Positions 1 through 11,231 of a stretch of DNA of 64,000 nt are shown here, piece by piece; the first letter of the stretch is position 1, and the number at the start of each line of letters is the position of its first letter. Under the pieces are notes generated by a model. It saw nothing but the letters and a program-made list of their open reading frames with translations, had not been told where the DNA came from and did not search any database. Position numbers and translations under genes: made by a program. The DNA comes from Coptis chinensis (taxonomy: Eukaryota; Streptophyta; Magnoliopsida; Ranunculales; Ranunculaceae), in NCBI GenBank assembly GCA_015680905.1, contig CM027380.1, forward strand, positions 16,820,001 to 16,884,000, written 5' to 3'.

Positions 1-1540
1 GGTTCGGGTTATCTTTCTCTGCACCTTCTTACAGATTCCAAACTACCAGAAAAGGAATATTTTTTTGTTGATTTTCTACCATTTGAACCAAACCCCGTTT
101 CAGTACTCAGCACATTCATGCTTCTTGTATGAATCAATAATAATAATTTTGTTTTCTTAACTTGCTTGTTAGGTTTTGAATACTTTGAAAAAGTACGAGA
201 TTCTCAAAGAACGGAAGGAAAGAAAGGAATTAAAGAAAGAATTTCTCACATGGGGTTAGAGAATTTCCTATGTTCTTATTAACACCATAGTCTTTGGAGA
301 TGCTTTCTTAACGTGTTTAATGAAAATTGAGTGGTTTAGAACATTGGTTTAATCACTCATGGTTTATAGAGAAGAAAAAAGGGCGTACACAAAAGAAACT
401 TTTTTTTATGAAAAAAGTAAATCCCATGTTATTCGGCTGAATCAACGCTTTAATTCTTTCTTAACACTTTCTCTTTCTCTTTTTGACGACCAAACAGACC
501 TTCAGCTCTTTTTCTTCAGTTCTCTGAACTAGGAAGGAAACTTTCACTATAACGTGTTTGATGGCTACCCTGCAAGAAACATGCACGTATGCGCGTTTCT
601 ATGTGGTTAATTAAACACATACACGTGTGAGTTTATTAGTAGGGACAGTGGGCACGAATGGTGTTGGAATGGATCTCGACAATTCACGTGTGCAGTGAGA
701 TGCAACTCGGTTTTTTTTGATGATGCGTTGAAAGATGATGTAGTATAATGTTTGCAAAGTTGTTGCAAGGAGCATTTATAGAGAGCCACACAATTGGTCG
801 GCGGAATCTGGAACCATTAAGTTGGTATGTATGAATTGGGCACTAAAGTTTGTGTTACAAGCGCGTGATTTTTCTGAGAGATTTATGTTTGTCATGTGGG
901 TTAGATCCAATGAAAATTAAGATGTTTTGCCGCTAGCAAGTAGTAACTAATTTTTCTTAGCGAGTGTGTGAAACGTTCAAGTGTTGAACCTGTGGATGCC
1001 GTGGATTCTTGAGAAGAATAATGATAGTCCAAGTCTTCTGGTTCCCTTCTTATTTTTTAACTTCTTCGTTCTTGCATGTTTTTGGACTTTTATGGAAATT
1101 GGATGTGCTTTACAGGCAACTCTGAATGAGATATTATCAGGTGTGTTTGTGATTGTGATAACTCCCATCAAATGTTGGTTCACGATAGGACTTGGGACTG
1201 CATTGATGTATAGGCCGTCTGGCCGTGGGGACCTTTTATGGGCCAGAGAATAACTACAAATTTGTTTGATTTTTTTTTTTTTTTTTTTTTTTGATAATAT
1301 AAGTCAGATAATAATAATTATATGAATTTTCATCTTTACTAGAAACTAGAAAGAAAGTAGACCCATACATATGCAATTATGCACTGACTTTTTTTTAAAA
1401 AATTTGCTCAACAATCATAACTATATATATTTTCTAACAAATCGTGATTCATGTTTTCGTTGCTAATCTGTTTTAATTTTCTATCATATTGTTTTAAATC
1501 AAGTCTTAAAATCTGTTTTAATTAAGTTTTAAAAATTTAT
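1..1540. other. AT-rich flanking DNA, no gene recognised
   Basis: I see no coding region, RNA gene or element boundary that I can support here. Short open frames occur on both strands near 607-789 and 977-1253 but overlap each other and resemble nothing I know. There is a T run near 1270-1292. The sequence is typical plant intergenic DNA. Confidence 0.5.
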
Positions 1541-2010
1541 TTTTTAATTGGAGGAGAGATCTCGTTTTAATTTAGAAGTGTGATTCTCATTTTTAACAAG
1601 AGAAAGATTTCCGTTTTAATTAGAAATACTAGATTTTTATTTTTCAATAAGAGAGATCTCCTATTATAATTGGATAATGATTCATGTTTTAATTAGAAAT
1701 GCTATAATTTTTATATTTTCAATAAGAGAGGAATTCCCGTTTTAATAGGAGTTGATGACGTAGAATTTTAAGAAAGCTGAAAAAATACTTCTTGTGGTAG
1801 GTTTAATATTAACTAGCATGTAGACCCGTATATACGCACCAACTCTTTTGAAATTTGCTCAAGAATATACAAATTTCATGACAATCATTTGAATTGGGAA
1901 AAAAAGATCCCGTTTTAGTTGAAACCATATTTTAATTTTTTAACCGTCATTTTAATTGAGCTTTAAAAACCCGTTTTTAATTGGAGAAAAGGCCATTTTA
2001 ATAGGAGAAG
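1541..2010. repeat. Degenerate AT-rich tandem repeats
   Basis: A phrase close to CCCGTTTTAATTGGA recurs about every 50-75 bases (near 1563, 1612, 1694, 1738, 1910, 1970 and 1995). It is often followed by a stretch like TTTTCAATAAGAGAGA. Units are diverged and unequal in length, so this looks like an old minisatellite or repeat relic. No coding potential is evident. Confidence 0.4.
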
Positions 2011-2514
2011 TGCATTCTTAAAATGCATGAGATCGAGCACGGTTGCGGATAATACTTGACATTTATACCATATAAAATAAATACGTACAATCACATATAT
2101 ATGTTATGCCTTGGTATTTTGTATAATGTGTATTGTGGCAATATATATATATATTTTTTCGCTAGGCAATATAATACGATCTAGATTGTATTAGTGGGGC
2201 GGCGTATTTCTTGTTGGCTACGGAAATGTAATACAATTTTGCGCCATCATATATTCCCAAGACTTTTTAACTTATCAGATCCTAAATACTACTTCAAGGC
2301 TCCAAATCCTAAATCCAGTTTCTATCGACATAAGCGTGGGTGTGTGACTTTAGTATGAGGTCTGGATATCACAAAGTAGTCTATTTCCCACATGACGAAC
2401 ACAGCACACACATGACACAACACAACAACGAGAAAAACTGCCAGAAGTAGACTTCATCGGCTTTTAGTTGTATGTGGGCCGAGACAAAAGCACTCCCAAT
2501 CGCACCGCCTCGGA

Positions 2515-2612
2515 CCCAGCCGGGCCCAATTGGACCACTGATTTGACATGTTATATTGCTCGGTGACTCAACAAGGGCCCATCGATCTAGTGCTCCACAC
2601 TCACGGCCCATA
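2515..2612. promoter_or_regulatory. Cluster of GGGCCC/GGCCCA words, possible promoter fragment
   Basis: GGGCCCAATT (about 2522), GGGCCCATC (about 2575) and GGCCCATATC (about 2604) lie within 90 bases. GGCCCA words are the core of plant site II/TCP-type promoter elements. No adjacent gene can be identified, so the regulatory reading is weak and may be chance. Confidence 0.2.
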
Positions 2613-4448
2613 TCATTTTCTTCTCCTCTTGAGAAAAATCTGGATATCCTTTTCTCCAACCTTTGCTTTTCTTGATTTTGATTTTAATAATATAAATGTG
2701 GGGAACCTTTGATCTCATTGGCCCTGTACCTAAACTCTAGAAAAGCATGAACAAAAAGAGAAAGATTGGTGTTATTTAGGCAAACTCATTAGACTTCAAT
2801 ATTCTCTCTTCTTGTTATTATATATTCTCCATTTTTTCAATCATTCTTTTTTCCTTCTTTTTCCTTTTAAAATTTGTAAACAAAGAAATATATACCTGAA
2901 TGTTGGAGAAATATCCTGGATACTTATATTGGATGTCAATTATTAATTTGATGTCTTGCTTGATTAGAGGCAATAGTCCATCCATTTATTATGTTCTAAA
3001 TGTGGTTGTGTAGGTAACTTTTCAGTTTAGAACATTTTTTTATTTCAATTTGTGCTACGGATTTGCACCTGTTTGATTGACAAAATACTCATGAGTCATG
3101 AGATAAAGAAACAGGCTATCTAATTAAGTTTATCACGGTTAGTTTAGATAATGACAAGTTGTATATACTATCGATTAAGTTTGTGACATTTTTTTATAGG
3201 GAATGAATATATAAGTTGTCTGCCTCTAATTTGAGTTCTTCACGATTCACAATTCTCTCGAGCAACTCTTGACACGTACAATATACAAACATGTATGCCA
3301 ATTACAAAGACACTCGCCCAATCACGCATCCACACATTTAAACACATAAGCAAAATGTATTATATATGACAAATTGCATATAGCATCACATAAAAGAAGA
3401 GCAAAGTATAATGATATGCCTTAGCTTGTTTAGGTAAAAGTATGAAGTTAACTAATAAATCCTATCTTTGTAATGATACGCCTTTAAGTAGATTGATCAT
3501 TGCATTATAGTTCACAAGAGGGATAAATAAAAAATTAGTTAGAGCATCCAGTGGATTCCTAACTCAAATGATTTTATGGACCCGTCAATTGATTGTGACA
3601 GAAAGCTGTAAAACATTACTCCTATAGATCAATACTTGGGTTCTATTTATCTTCAAACTAATGTTAAATCCATAGATGATAAATCCATGGATCTTGTTAG
3701 TTGCACTTGAGAAACGGAAAGGAATGGTTAAAGAAAACCCTTTTCAAGCATGGGCGGGGAGGTTCTCATATCAGCTGATCTCCATGCACGCCTAAAGCTT
3801 ATCCTAATCTTATCTACATTTATCTAGCTAGTCCCTTAGCATATTTGAAATGACATTCTCCATGTATTTCCACTTTTTCGTCCTATATATGGGTTCTAAA
3901 GTTGATCTTGTAAAAAATATTGGTAGAGATTAAGTTGAATTTGAAGATAACCCTACTTTTTCCCATAACCAACTCCCAACAGAAATGTAGTTGGTGATAG
4001 AATGTGAAGAGCTTCTTACTAAGATCCTCGTCGGCATGGTGGACTTCCCTCATGAATAGGCTGCGAAAATCATTTTCTCGAATATTTTTCATTTGGCCTT
4101 ATTACATATATATAAAGGAATGGACGCCAATGGAATTATAAAGGAGCTCATGATTTTGATTTGATCCTCCTAAGAATGCTTTCATTCTACTTAAATTTAA
4201 AAATAAATTACCGAAAAGGAAAAAAAAAAAGTGAATTAATTTATGCGCTTAAAAGCTCTATTTTTTAAAAGCTCTACTTTATGTACCATGATACTATATC
4301 TTATTTTCTTTCATTCTTTAATCTTTCCTCTGTAAGGCGGATATTATAAATTACTAAGAAAAGAGAATAGTTGCTACATTGGAATGTACCGTAGTTGCAA
4401 ATTAAACATCATTTCTTGTAATGTTACTTGTGTGTACACTAGAATTTG
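2613..4448. other. Intergenic DNA, no gene recognised
   Basis: AT-rich sequence with short overlapping open frames on both strands and no recognisable product. The open frame on the minus strand at 3883-4092 has no familiar motif and no support from flanking signals. Confidence 0.45.
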
Positions 4449-4871
4449 TTGGGGTGTGTGGACCAATATCAATTGTCCCACATCACCAAGAGAATTATTC
4501 ACAACTAAGAAATTATCTATTTGGGGTTATTGTTCATACCTCAGCATGATACATTATGAACATGATACCTATTTGGGGTATGAACATATTGAGGTGTATT
4601 GTCAAAACGACATAAATAATAAAATCGGAAAACATTTATTTTAAAACATTTGGAAATCATTGTCAAAATATTTATTTGTCTTTACAGGTTATTTTCACTC
4701 GAAAATTGTCATTGTGAGTGATTTCGAAAAAGAACTGTCATAGAGAGTGATTTTGGCTTGAAATCTGGACCAATTTCATTATATAAGTGTAGATCTATGT
4801 AAACTAGTATTGATGCATTTACAAGAAAAAAAAAAATAAAATAAAATAAAATAAATTTTTTTAAAAAATTG

Positions 4872-5186
4872 TTGATGTAACAGGAGTTTCCGTTAGTAGG
4901 GTTGGGGAATGGTGATTTTGAGGTGGGAGAAGCTACTGAGAGGGTAGCAACATAGAAGATGGAGAAGCATGGGCAAGCGTGTAGGGCTAACCAACATTGT
5001 TTTATTTCATTAAGTTTAGACACTTTTGGGTTCTTGGAACAACAGTCTGTTGAGCTCTTCAAGAAACTTCAGAAAGTTATAGATAATAACGTTATGACAG
5101 CTGGTTCTAAGGAGTCTGTTTTTCAAATGATAAGATTTGCTATATATAAAGGACTTGCGGTGCAGCTTGTTGCACGTATGTCCTAA
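4872..5186 (+). pseudogene. Relic of C-terminal part of a plant RT-like protein, copy 1
   Basis: The frame from 4872 reads VDVTGVS. After a frameshift near 4905, the frame from 4911 continues into the open stretch starting at 4959. This contains DTFGFLEQQSVELF, then FAIYKGLAVQLVAR. From memory this order (VD-TGVSP, then FDTFGFLAP, then FAIQKG-A-QLVARLP) is the tail of a widespread plant protein annotated as reverse-transcriptase-like. An in-frame TAG sits just before 4959. The stop is followed by an A-rich run at 5213-5246, as expected for a retroposed 3' end. It is broken and probably not functional. Family assignment rests on remembered motifs only. Confidence 0.45.
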
Positions 5187-5799
5187 TTGTTTGTAAAACT
5201 CATTATCATTATTAAAAAAATTCAAAAAAAAAAAAAAAAAAAAAAACTTAATTCATAATACACCTTCTTCTAGGCTATATATGGTCGTGACGTGGCCAGC
5301 CTAGGTGCATGTGAGATTCAGGTGGAGCATGTAAAATATATCTATGTTTACAATCGAGGGTTGTGTCTATATATGTGAACTCAACTTCTGATGGTGATCG
5401 ATAAAAAAGCTCACCACCTATCGATGTCGTTCCAAGGTGGAGATTTTATTGTAGTGTGTGGACGACCGACATCAATAATCCCACATCACCAAGAGAAGAA
5501 GTAGTTTTATTTATTTGTTTTATTTTTATTTTTTATTTTGGTAAAGTAGAAGAAGTAGTCACTAACTATATACGTGTGAATCTTTGTAAATTAGGGTAAA
5601 CTAACACCGATGCCTTTTGTTTATTTATTTATTTTTTTAAAAAATACCGGTTGGCTACAACAAGGCTAATAGGTGTTTTGTGAGTTTGTTAATTATATTC
5701 TATTCTAGATATTAAACTCTGTCAAATTGTAATGGAGGATATACAAGAAATATTCAATAAAAAGCTAGGGATATGAGGTTGTAATCCTTTATTCCTTGA

Positions 5800-6443
5800 T
5801 TGTTAAAAAATAAAAATTCTAACGTCATGCACATCTTCGCAAATTTTGTAATGAATCCTTGGTATAAGGATGGTGATTGCTTCCCTGTATGCAATAAGCA
5901 TACACTCAATGCATTTGGAGATCACATAAAGCACTGCAGACATTTTCCAGGCTTCAAATATCAGCATGACCATGTCAAGGACATTTTGTGTGATGTTTTT
6001 TGGCGGGCCGGGGTACAAGTAAAAAAAGAGACTCCGAATGAAGGTAAATTGGATCGACGCTTTGACCGGGAGATGTCTTGATTTATAGTTGGTTGGTATT
6101 AGGGGAAAACATGCATGTGTTGATGCTACTGGAGTTTCTCTGTTAGTATGACCTGGAAATAGTGTAGAGGTACAACAAGCAACCAACAACGTTGCAATGG
6201 CAAAAGTAGAGAAACACGATGACGCTTGTAAGGCTAACTAAAACTGCTTTATCCCATTCGCCTTTGACAGTTTTGGCTTTCTAGCATCACAATCCGTTGA
6301 GTTACTCAAATGATTACAAAAAGCTGTGGATAGTAATATGATGACTGTTAATGGCTCTAATGAGTTTGTTTTTAGGAGAGTAGGGTTTGCTATTCAAAAG
6401 GGAATAGCGACACAAGTGTTTAGCTTGTCGCCTCTCCCAATGT
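5800..6443 (+). pseudogene. Relic of C-terminal part of a plant RT-like protein, copy 2
   Basis: The open frame 5800-6081 contains a Cys/His cluster (C-F-P-V-C ... FGDH ... C) followed by GFKYQHDHVKDIL and AGVQVKKE. This matches the segment that precedes the tail seen in copy 1. A frameshift between about 6060 and 6110 leads to HACVDATGVSLLV, then a tail homologous to copy 1 (FDSFGFLASQSVELL, FAIQKGIATQ). In-frame stops occur near 6148, 6238 and 6311. The Cys/His cluster may bind zinc or nucleic acid, as in C-terminal fingers of non-LTR retrotransposon RTs; that is inference. It is a decayed pseudogene. Confidence 0.45.
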
Positions 6444-6486
6444 AGTTTGTTTTAAAAAAAAAACTTCAATGTTGTTCGGCACACTT

Positions 6487-6600
6487 GACCAAGAGCTTTT
6501 AGCTCAGTTGGTTGTGTACCCACTGTTCATGGGAGAGGTTGCAAATTGGAATCCTACCAAGCATTGGTTGAGATTTCTTTTTTGTGTAATGTGAAGGGCC
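6487..6600 (+). repeat. tRNA-derived SINE-like head
   Basis: TTTTAGCTCAGTTGG near 6498 fits a pol III A box. About 45 bases on, GGTTGCAAATTGGAATCC is a distorted B box (GGTTCNANNCC expected). It does not fold as a full tRNA, so a SINE head is more likely than a tRNA gene. The 3' end is uncertain; a T-rich run lies near 6828-6840. Confidence 0.4.
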
Positions 6601-7591
6601 TAAAAGCTAGGTGAGCCTTCGGACTAGAAATAGGATGCTGCTACAATAAGTGAACCCATGAGCGAAATCAAGTCTTTATGGATAAGGTGAAAGCGGTTGG
6701 GTCTACTCAAAATGGCACATTGGCGCGGGCTAGATTCTCTTCGGGGTTGGTGAGTCTTCAGGCAATGTAAGTCTTCAGGTTAGGATCCTTCAATGTGACC
6801 GGTGTGGGTCAACAATCCTATCTTTAGAACTTTCTTTTTTAAATATATTAGTCCCTTTTTAATATATACTCTAATCCTTGATTTTGTACTAATTTAATAA
6901 AGTACATGCGCCCTGCACTGATGCACCACTGGTTTCTTGATGCGATTTGAAATCCCTAGCTAGGTACATTCTAAGATGAATTTGTGTCGTTGTATTTGAT
7001 TAGAGTCGGAAGAGAATCTCAAAAGACCCCGGATGATAAGAATGAATTCCCAATGATTTCGTACCTCTTTCTTTCTTTTGAACAATTCTTCATTATTAAA
7101 TGACCCAATCAACGCAAACCCCAGATTTTGTTCCCCTGACGTTGGCTGATAATATTATCCCTACGTACTGCATGCAGCGCCTTTCATACATGCCTTGTTC
7201 AACTCTCAGTCTCTAGTCTCTCTACACTGTTTGTTGGTTTACAAAGCCCATTACTTTGAGTATCATTCCAACCATTGGGCCTGATCGAGCTAGCTACTTG
7301 ATAGAATTTAGTTAATATTCTTGACTCCCAAAGTCCCCAACTACCACCTCCAAAGCCACTTGATCAAATTTGGTCAAAATTGTGCCCTCCCACAGCCCGT
7401 CAGTCCCACGTGTGTTTTTTTTTTTTTTTTAATTTATATTTGTTTCAACTTTCGAACTGTGTCACTCGTGTGTCAACCTGGGCATGTGTTCAGAGCCTCA
7501 AAGATTTAAAATATGTGAATGAACATATGACCCGATGAAATCTGTATCAAGATTAAACCTAATTAAAGCAATGTCGTGCGCTGTATATAGT
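6601..7591. other. Flank upstream of the Copia element, no gene recognised
   Basis: I see no supported coding region. A T run occurs at about 7416-7431. The five bases before the Copia LTR are ATAGT (7587-7591); the matching duplication cannot be tested because the element's other end is not in the window. Confidence 0.45.
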
Positions 7592-7640
7592 TGTTGGAGT
7601 TATCCCTCGCATGAAGAAGGAGAGAATTCGGTATTGTTTG
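7592..7640 (+). repeat. Copia 5' LTR, first fragment, ending in target duplication GTTTG
   Basis: Begins TGTTGGAGTTATCC, the inverse of the CCAACA end at 60284-60289. Bases 7636-7640 (GTTTG) are repeated at 59629-59633 on the far side of the Tat element, proving that the LTR was interrupted here. Confidence 0.75.
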
Positions 7641-8082
7641 TGTAAGTACCCTCCGTTCCACACTACACTATACATATCTACATAACAGGTCGTCCTCCTT
7701 CAGGTCGTCCAACACCATTATACCGTACCCAATGACCCAACACCTAGGTCGTCCAAAGCATCAGTTACATCCATATATGGAAGGATATCAACCAGCGCAA
7801 TCTTGGAGCTCAATCAATGCCACAATCAAAGAAATATTAACTTTGTAACAACACATTAATGACGAATCATCAAGATAGCACACAAGGTAGATCTACACTT
7901 CATAACGGTCCAAAACAAATATGGAAAGTCAACTCACACATCTATAAATAGAGAGAGATGAACTACGTAAAGCTTGATTCAAGTTTAGTCTGAGAAACTT
8001 GATACGTAGACAACTCTTATCCCATAAAGAGTGCAGCCATTCCCAATTCTCCAGATCATCAAGTCGTTGTCCAGTAAATACA
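7641..8082 (+). repeat. Tat 5' LTR
   Basis: TG...CA bounded, 442 bases. It contains three GGTCGTCC words (about 7688, 7703 and 7747), a TATA box at 7943-7950 and a conserved downstream block (CTACGTAAAGCTTGATTC about 7963, TACGTAGACAAC about 8003, GTGCAGCCAT at 8031). Compared with the 3' copy it has about 26 extra bases near 7715-7741 and scattered substitutions, so insertion was not recent. Confidence 0.88.
7943..7950 (+). promoter_or_regulatory. TATA box of Tat 5' LTR
   Basis: TATAAATA is preserved at the equivalent place in the 3' LTR (59489-59496). Transcription would be expected to start about 30 bases downstream, near 7975; the start site itself is inferred. Confidence 0.6.
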
Positions 8083-8087
8083 ATATC

Positions 8088-8110
8088 TACATTAGCGCCG
8101 CCTGCCGGTT
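8088..8110 (+). promoter_or_regulatory. Probable primer-binding site of Tat element
   Basis: About eight bases after the LTR end comes ATTAGCGCCGCCTGCCGG. It resembles the TTGGCGCCGTCTGTGGG-like primer sites remembered for Tat elements but is mutated. I cannot assign the tRNA with confidence. Confidence 0.4.
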
Positions 8111-8175
8111 CGTTTTCTTAAGAAAAGCACATTTACTCTTTTCTTAAGCCCACGAAGCTAGTAAAAAAAACCACC

Positions 8176-9573
8176 ATGGATACCTCTCTTCAGATGTTGA
8201 CAGAACAAATGAAGACGCTACAAGACGCTTTCGTCACTTTACAACAAGAGAATCATACGATATGCAACCAGGCCACCTCCAACGCCAACAACGGCATGAC
8301 AGAAGAAGTGGAGCACAACGCCGTTGCAGCCCTCACCAACACCACCAATCAACGCTTAGAAAACTTCGCCCAAAAATTAGAGAAGTCAAATGAAAGAGCC
8401 AGCGTGATCCAGATCGCTCAAAAGATGCTAGAAACGTACAAAACATCACTATTCACCACAGAAATCAGAGGCAAGCAGCCTCCTTCAGAGTTCATCCAGT
8501 CAAAGTTCCCGTTATACGACGGTACCTCCTACCTAGGCACGTAGCTCGCTTTAGTCAAATCCTTGCACTCTACAACCATCCAGACTACAACTACCTGAAG
8601 TGCAAACTTTTTCCAGCTAGTTTAAAGGGCGGAGCAATAGACTGGTTTTACACACTCTCTCCCAATTCGATCAACAACTTTGACAAGCTGGCTAAGACGT
8701 TCGCGGCAGAATTCGTCCATAACAGAAAGAAGCGAGCCGACCTAGACTCTTTGTTCCAGCTCAAGCAAGCTCATGGTGAAACGATTCGCGTCTTCCTAGG
8801 ATGTTTCAAGAAAGACCTCCTCTCGCTGGAATCAGGACTTAGTGACGGCTTTGCAATTTCTGCGTTCACAAACGCTTATTAGACGACTCCGACCTAATAG
8901 GGTCCCTTATGCGCAACAAACCAGAAACCTCAGCCGACCTGTATCACAGAGTCGACAAGTATATCAAGTACGAAGAATGGATGGCCTAGCGCAAAGGCAA
9001 AGATGTCCTCGCAGTTAGCAACGAGCAAGACCCCAACAGAAGCAAGCAATATTTAGCCAACAACAACAAGAGATCCACCTTCAGCAAGCCTTCTTACACG
9101 AAGAGGGAATTCTCCAACTTTTCTAGGACACTGAGTCAGATCCTGAAGAAGATATATACAGCAACATACTTCAAACCAAACATCAACAAGGTAATTGCCA
9201 TACCAGAACGTCCATACTGCTATTTCCACAAACTCCACCACCACGACACTAAAGATTGTTGGAGCCTAAAGCACTACCTCCAAGACTTAGTGGAGGAAGG
9301 CAAATTAAAAGAGTTCACGCCGAAAAGCGACACGAGGCACAAAGTTTTGGATGCCAAAGCGCCACGAAGCGAGGCTGCGGCAATGAGCGACCACTGCGAG
9401 CAACAAAATGAAAAGCGAGGCGAAGCGGTCAACTCGATGATCTAAATCTCTAGGTCGGTCGAGGCACAACAGGAGACAACACTCCTCCGACCACGATGAG
9501 GAGAAAGTAATCAACATGATTACAGACACCTCAAACGACGAAACCTCAGGTCGGGAGAAGCGCAGAAGAGTAG
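8176..9573 (+). pseudogene. gag: Tat gag (capsid/nucleocapsid) relic
   Basis: The start codon at 8176 follows a CCACC context. The first 122 codons are open: a coiled-coil-like, Gln/Glu-rich N-terminus ending in SKFPLYDGT, the usual entry to the retrotransposon gag domain. A TAG and frameshift near 8540 follow. The next frame carries the gag core (LKGGAIDWFYTLSPNSI, KTFAAEFV, LFQLKQAHGETIRVF), with further stops near 8880. At 9217-9318 a Cys/His block (YCYFHKLHHHDTKDC) followed by LKHYLQDLVEEGKLKEF is the nucleocapsid motif typical of Tat gag. Coding stops at the Athila-A insertion at 9579. The protein would form the virus-like particle; this copy cannot. Confidence 0.75.
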
Positions 9574-9578
9574 GAGCA

Positions 9579-11231
9579 CTTTGCCTCTTTTTGTGTGTAG
9601 ATGAGATGGTATATGGATGATATAGATAGATGATATAGACGGATGGTGGTCGTTGAACAAAATAGAAGGGTATCAAAACCTAATTATCCCTCAATAAGTA
9701 AATGGATGAGTAGAGTATCGTTCCACTTTTAAGTGTATGTTATGTGAAGGACAGGACTGGAAAGGGGGCTTAAGGGATTAAAAACTATAATTGTAGAGAT
9801 TTTATATTCTAATGCTAAACTAAACTAAATTAACTAAACTATTGGGAATTTATAAGAAAGGGAATTCAAGAGATTAGAATCCACCAATACTTTTAATCTA
9901 TGACCTTCTGCTTCATGGTTGTTCTTACAAGTAGACTACAATTAGGCAATCGAGCGAGTGTGTCGATGCCTCTTTGAACGAAACATCGTTAACAATTAAC
10001 TCTACTTAAGGTTGTTCCTATGTTTATGCTATTAATATCTTTTTTCCTTTTATGTAAGCTCGGGCAGCCATTCAATGTATTACCGAGAGCAACATCAAGG
10101 AGTACTTCCTAATAGGGTGGCCATTCAATGAATCACCACTTAAGGCAAACATAAAGAATACTTCCCCTAGGCAGCCACTCTCTGACCTACCCCTTCTAAG
10201 GTAACACAAAGAATACTTCCCTAACTCTAAAGAACTATACTACTAGAAGAAAAGTAAAGAACACTAGCATGATATTAATATTGTAAAACACAAACCCTAT
10301 TCTATACTTCCATCTCCTGGTGTGGGTAATGAAACTAATAACTAAAAACATAAAGAACAAACCTGATTGAAGAACACCATGAACTAGAAGAATCATTAAA
10401 CCTTAAACATCGGCTTCATCTCCTCCCTTGAAGGAGAATATTAGTCTTCCATAAAGAAGGAAGAACACGAAGAACGAGAAAAAGAAGAGTCGAAGAACAT
10501 AAGACTAGAAAGACTAATTTATTAAGACTCAGCTAGTTAAAATCAAATTTTTTATTATTAATCTTTCTCTGCCTCAAGTTCTGGAGACAAGATTATAAGT
10601 GAATTAGCAAATTACATGAGGCACTTAGGTCCTCTATTTATAGGGGTTACAATGAGTTCTAGAAGCATTCCAAACAGTCATTTGTTTCCTAATACAAATA
10701 GACTTCTTTCATAGTCCAACTTCGTCTCCAAAACTGAGAAGGAATTGGCTACAGTGTCGTTACATGCGTCTGGATGCACGATCCATGCATCTTGGACGCG
10801 AGCAATGCGTCTAGACACGCGATCCATGCGTCCTAGACGCGGTTAATGCGTCTGGACGCACGATCCATGCATCCCAGACGCAGAAGTCTATTTTGTCTCT
10901 TCTGCTCTATCCTTCTATCCTCTTTTGCGAGCTTTGGTCCAACTAACAAATCCTTTGGCCTTGGGCTTCCAAATAAGCTTTAAAATAGGTCCAAGTCACA
11001 TCTTTAATAACTTCAATTTCTTGGCCTTCTCCATGATTGTCCGCGGGCTTCCCATGTGATCCTTAATGCTCTGAATTACTCCGTTTTACCCCCTTTTCTC
11101 TAATATTCCACAAAACTCTCTTTTTCACTTGTAGAATCATAAAACATAACTTACAAACATTATTAGTCCGCTAAGATGCCTAAACAAGAGGCATAATCGA
11201 GGGTTAAATTGTACTTTTTGAGCACTTATCA
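9579..11231 (-). repeat. Athila-A 3' LTR
   Basis: Homologous along its length to 17462-19130 and to the solo LTR 57695-59367. Read on the minus strand it starts TGATAAGTGCTC and contains TATAAATA at 10635-10642. A GC-rich array of about 41-base units lies at 10763-10890. It ends in the GAGGCA region, with the terminal TGACC (plus-strand sense) missing. Confidence 0.85.

Larger units (their letters stand above)
4449..6465 (+). repeat. Imperfectly duplicated ~1 kb segment carrying two relics
   Basis: Unit 1 starts near 4449 and unit 2 near 5455. Both contain GTGTGTGGAC, then a CCCACATCACCAAGAGAA stretch (about 4479 and 5480), then a second shared stretch around TAAACTA...GATGC (about 4797 and 5597), then a relic of the same protein. 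Each relic is followed shortly after its stop by a poly(A) run (5213-5246 and 6455-6465). Unit 2 retains about 300 bases of upstream protein sequence that unit 1 lacks. TCCCACATC-type words are common near plant LTR ends, so a miniature LTR origin is possible. Confidence 0.4.

Noticed and set aside
977-1253. Overlapping open frames on both strands near the left edge, up to 90 codons
   Set aside because: They overlap in antiphase, show no known motif and have no convincing promoter or splice context, so chance is the simplest reading.
2381-2659. Minus-strand open frame of 92 codons
   Set aside because: Composition follows GC-richer DNA containing GGGCCC words, with no recognised domain.
6487-6560. 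Possible tRNA gene
   Set aside because: The A box is good, but the B box is distorted and acceptor and anticodon stems do not form, so a SINE head fits better.
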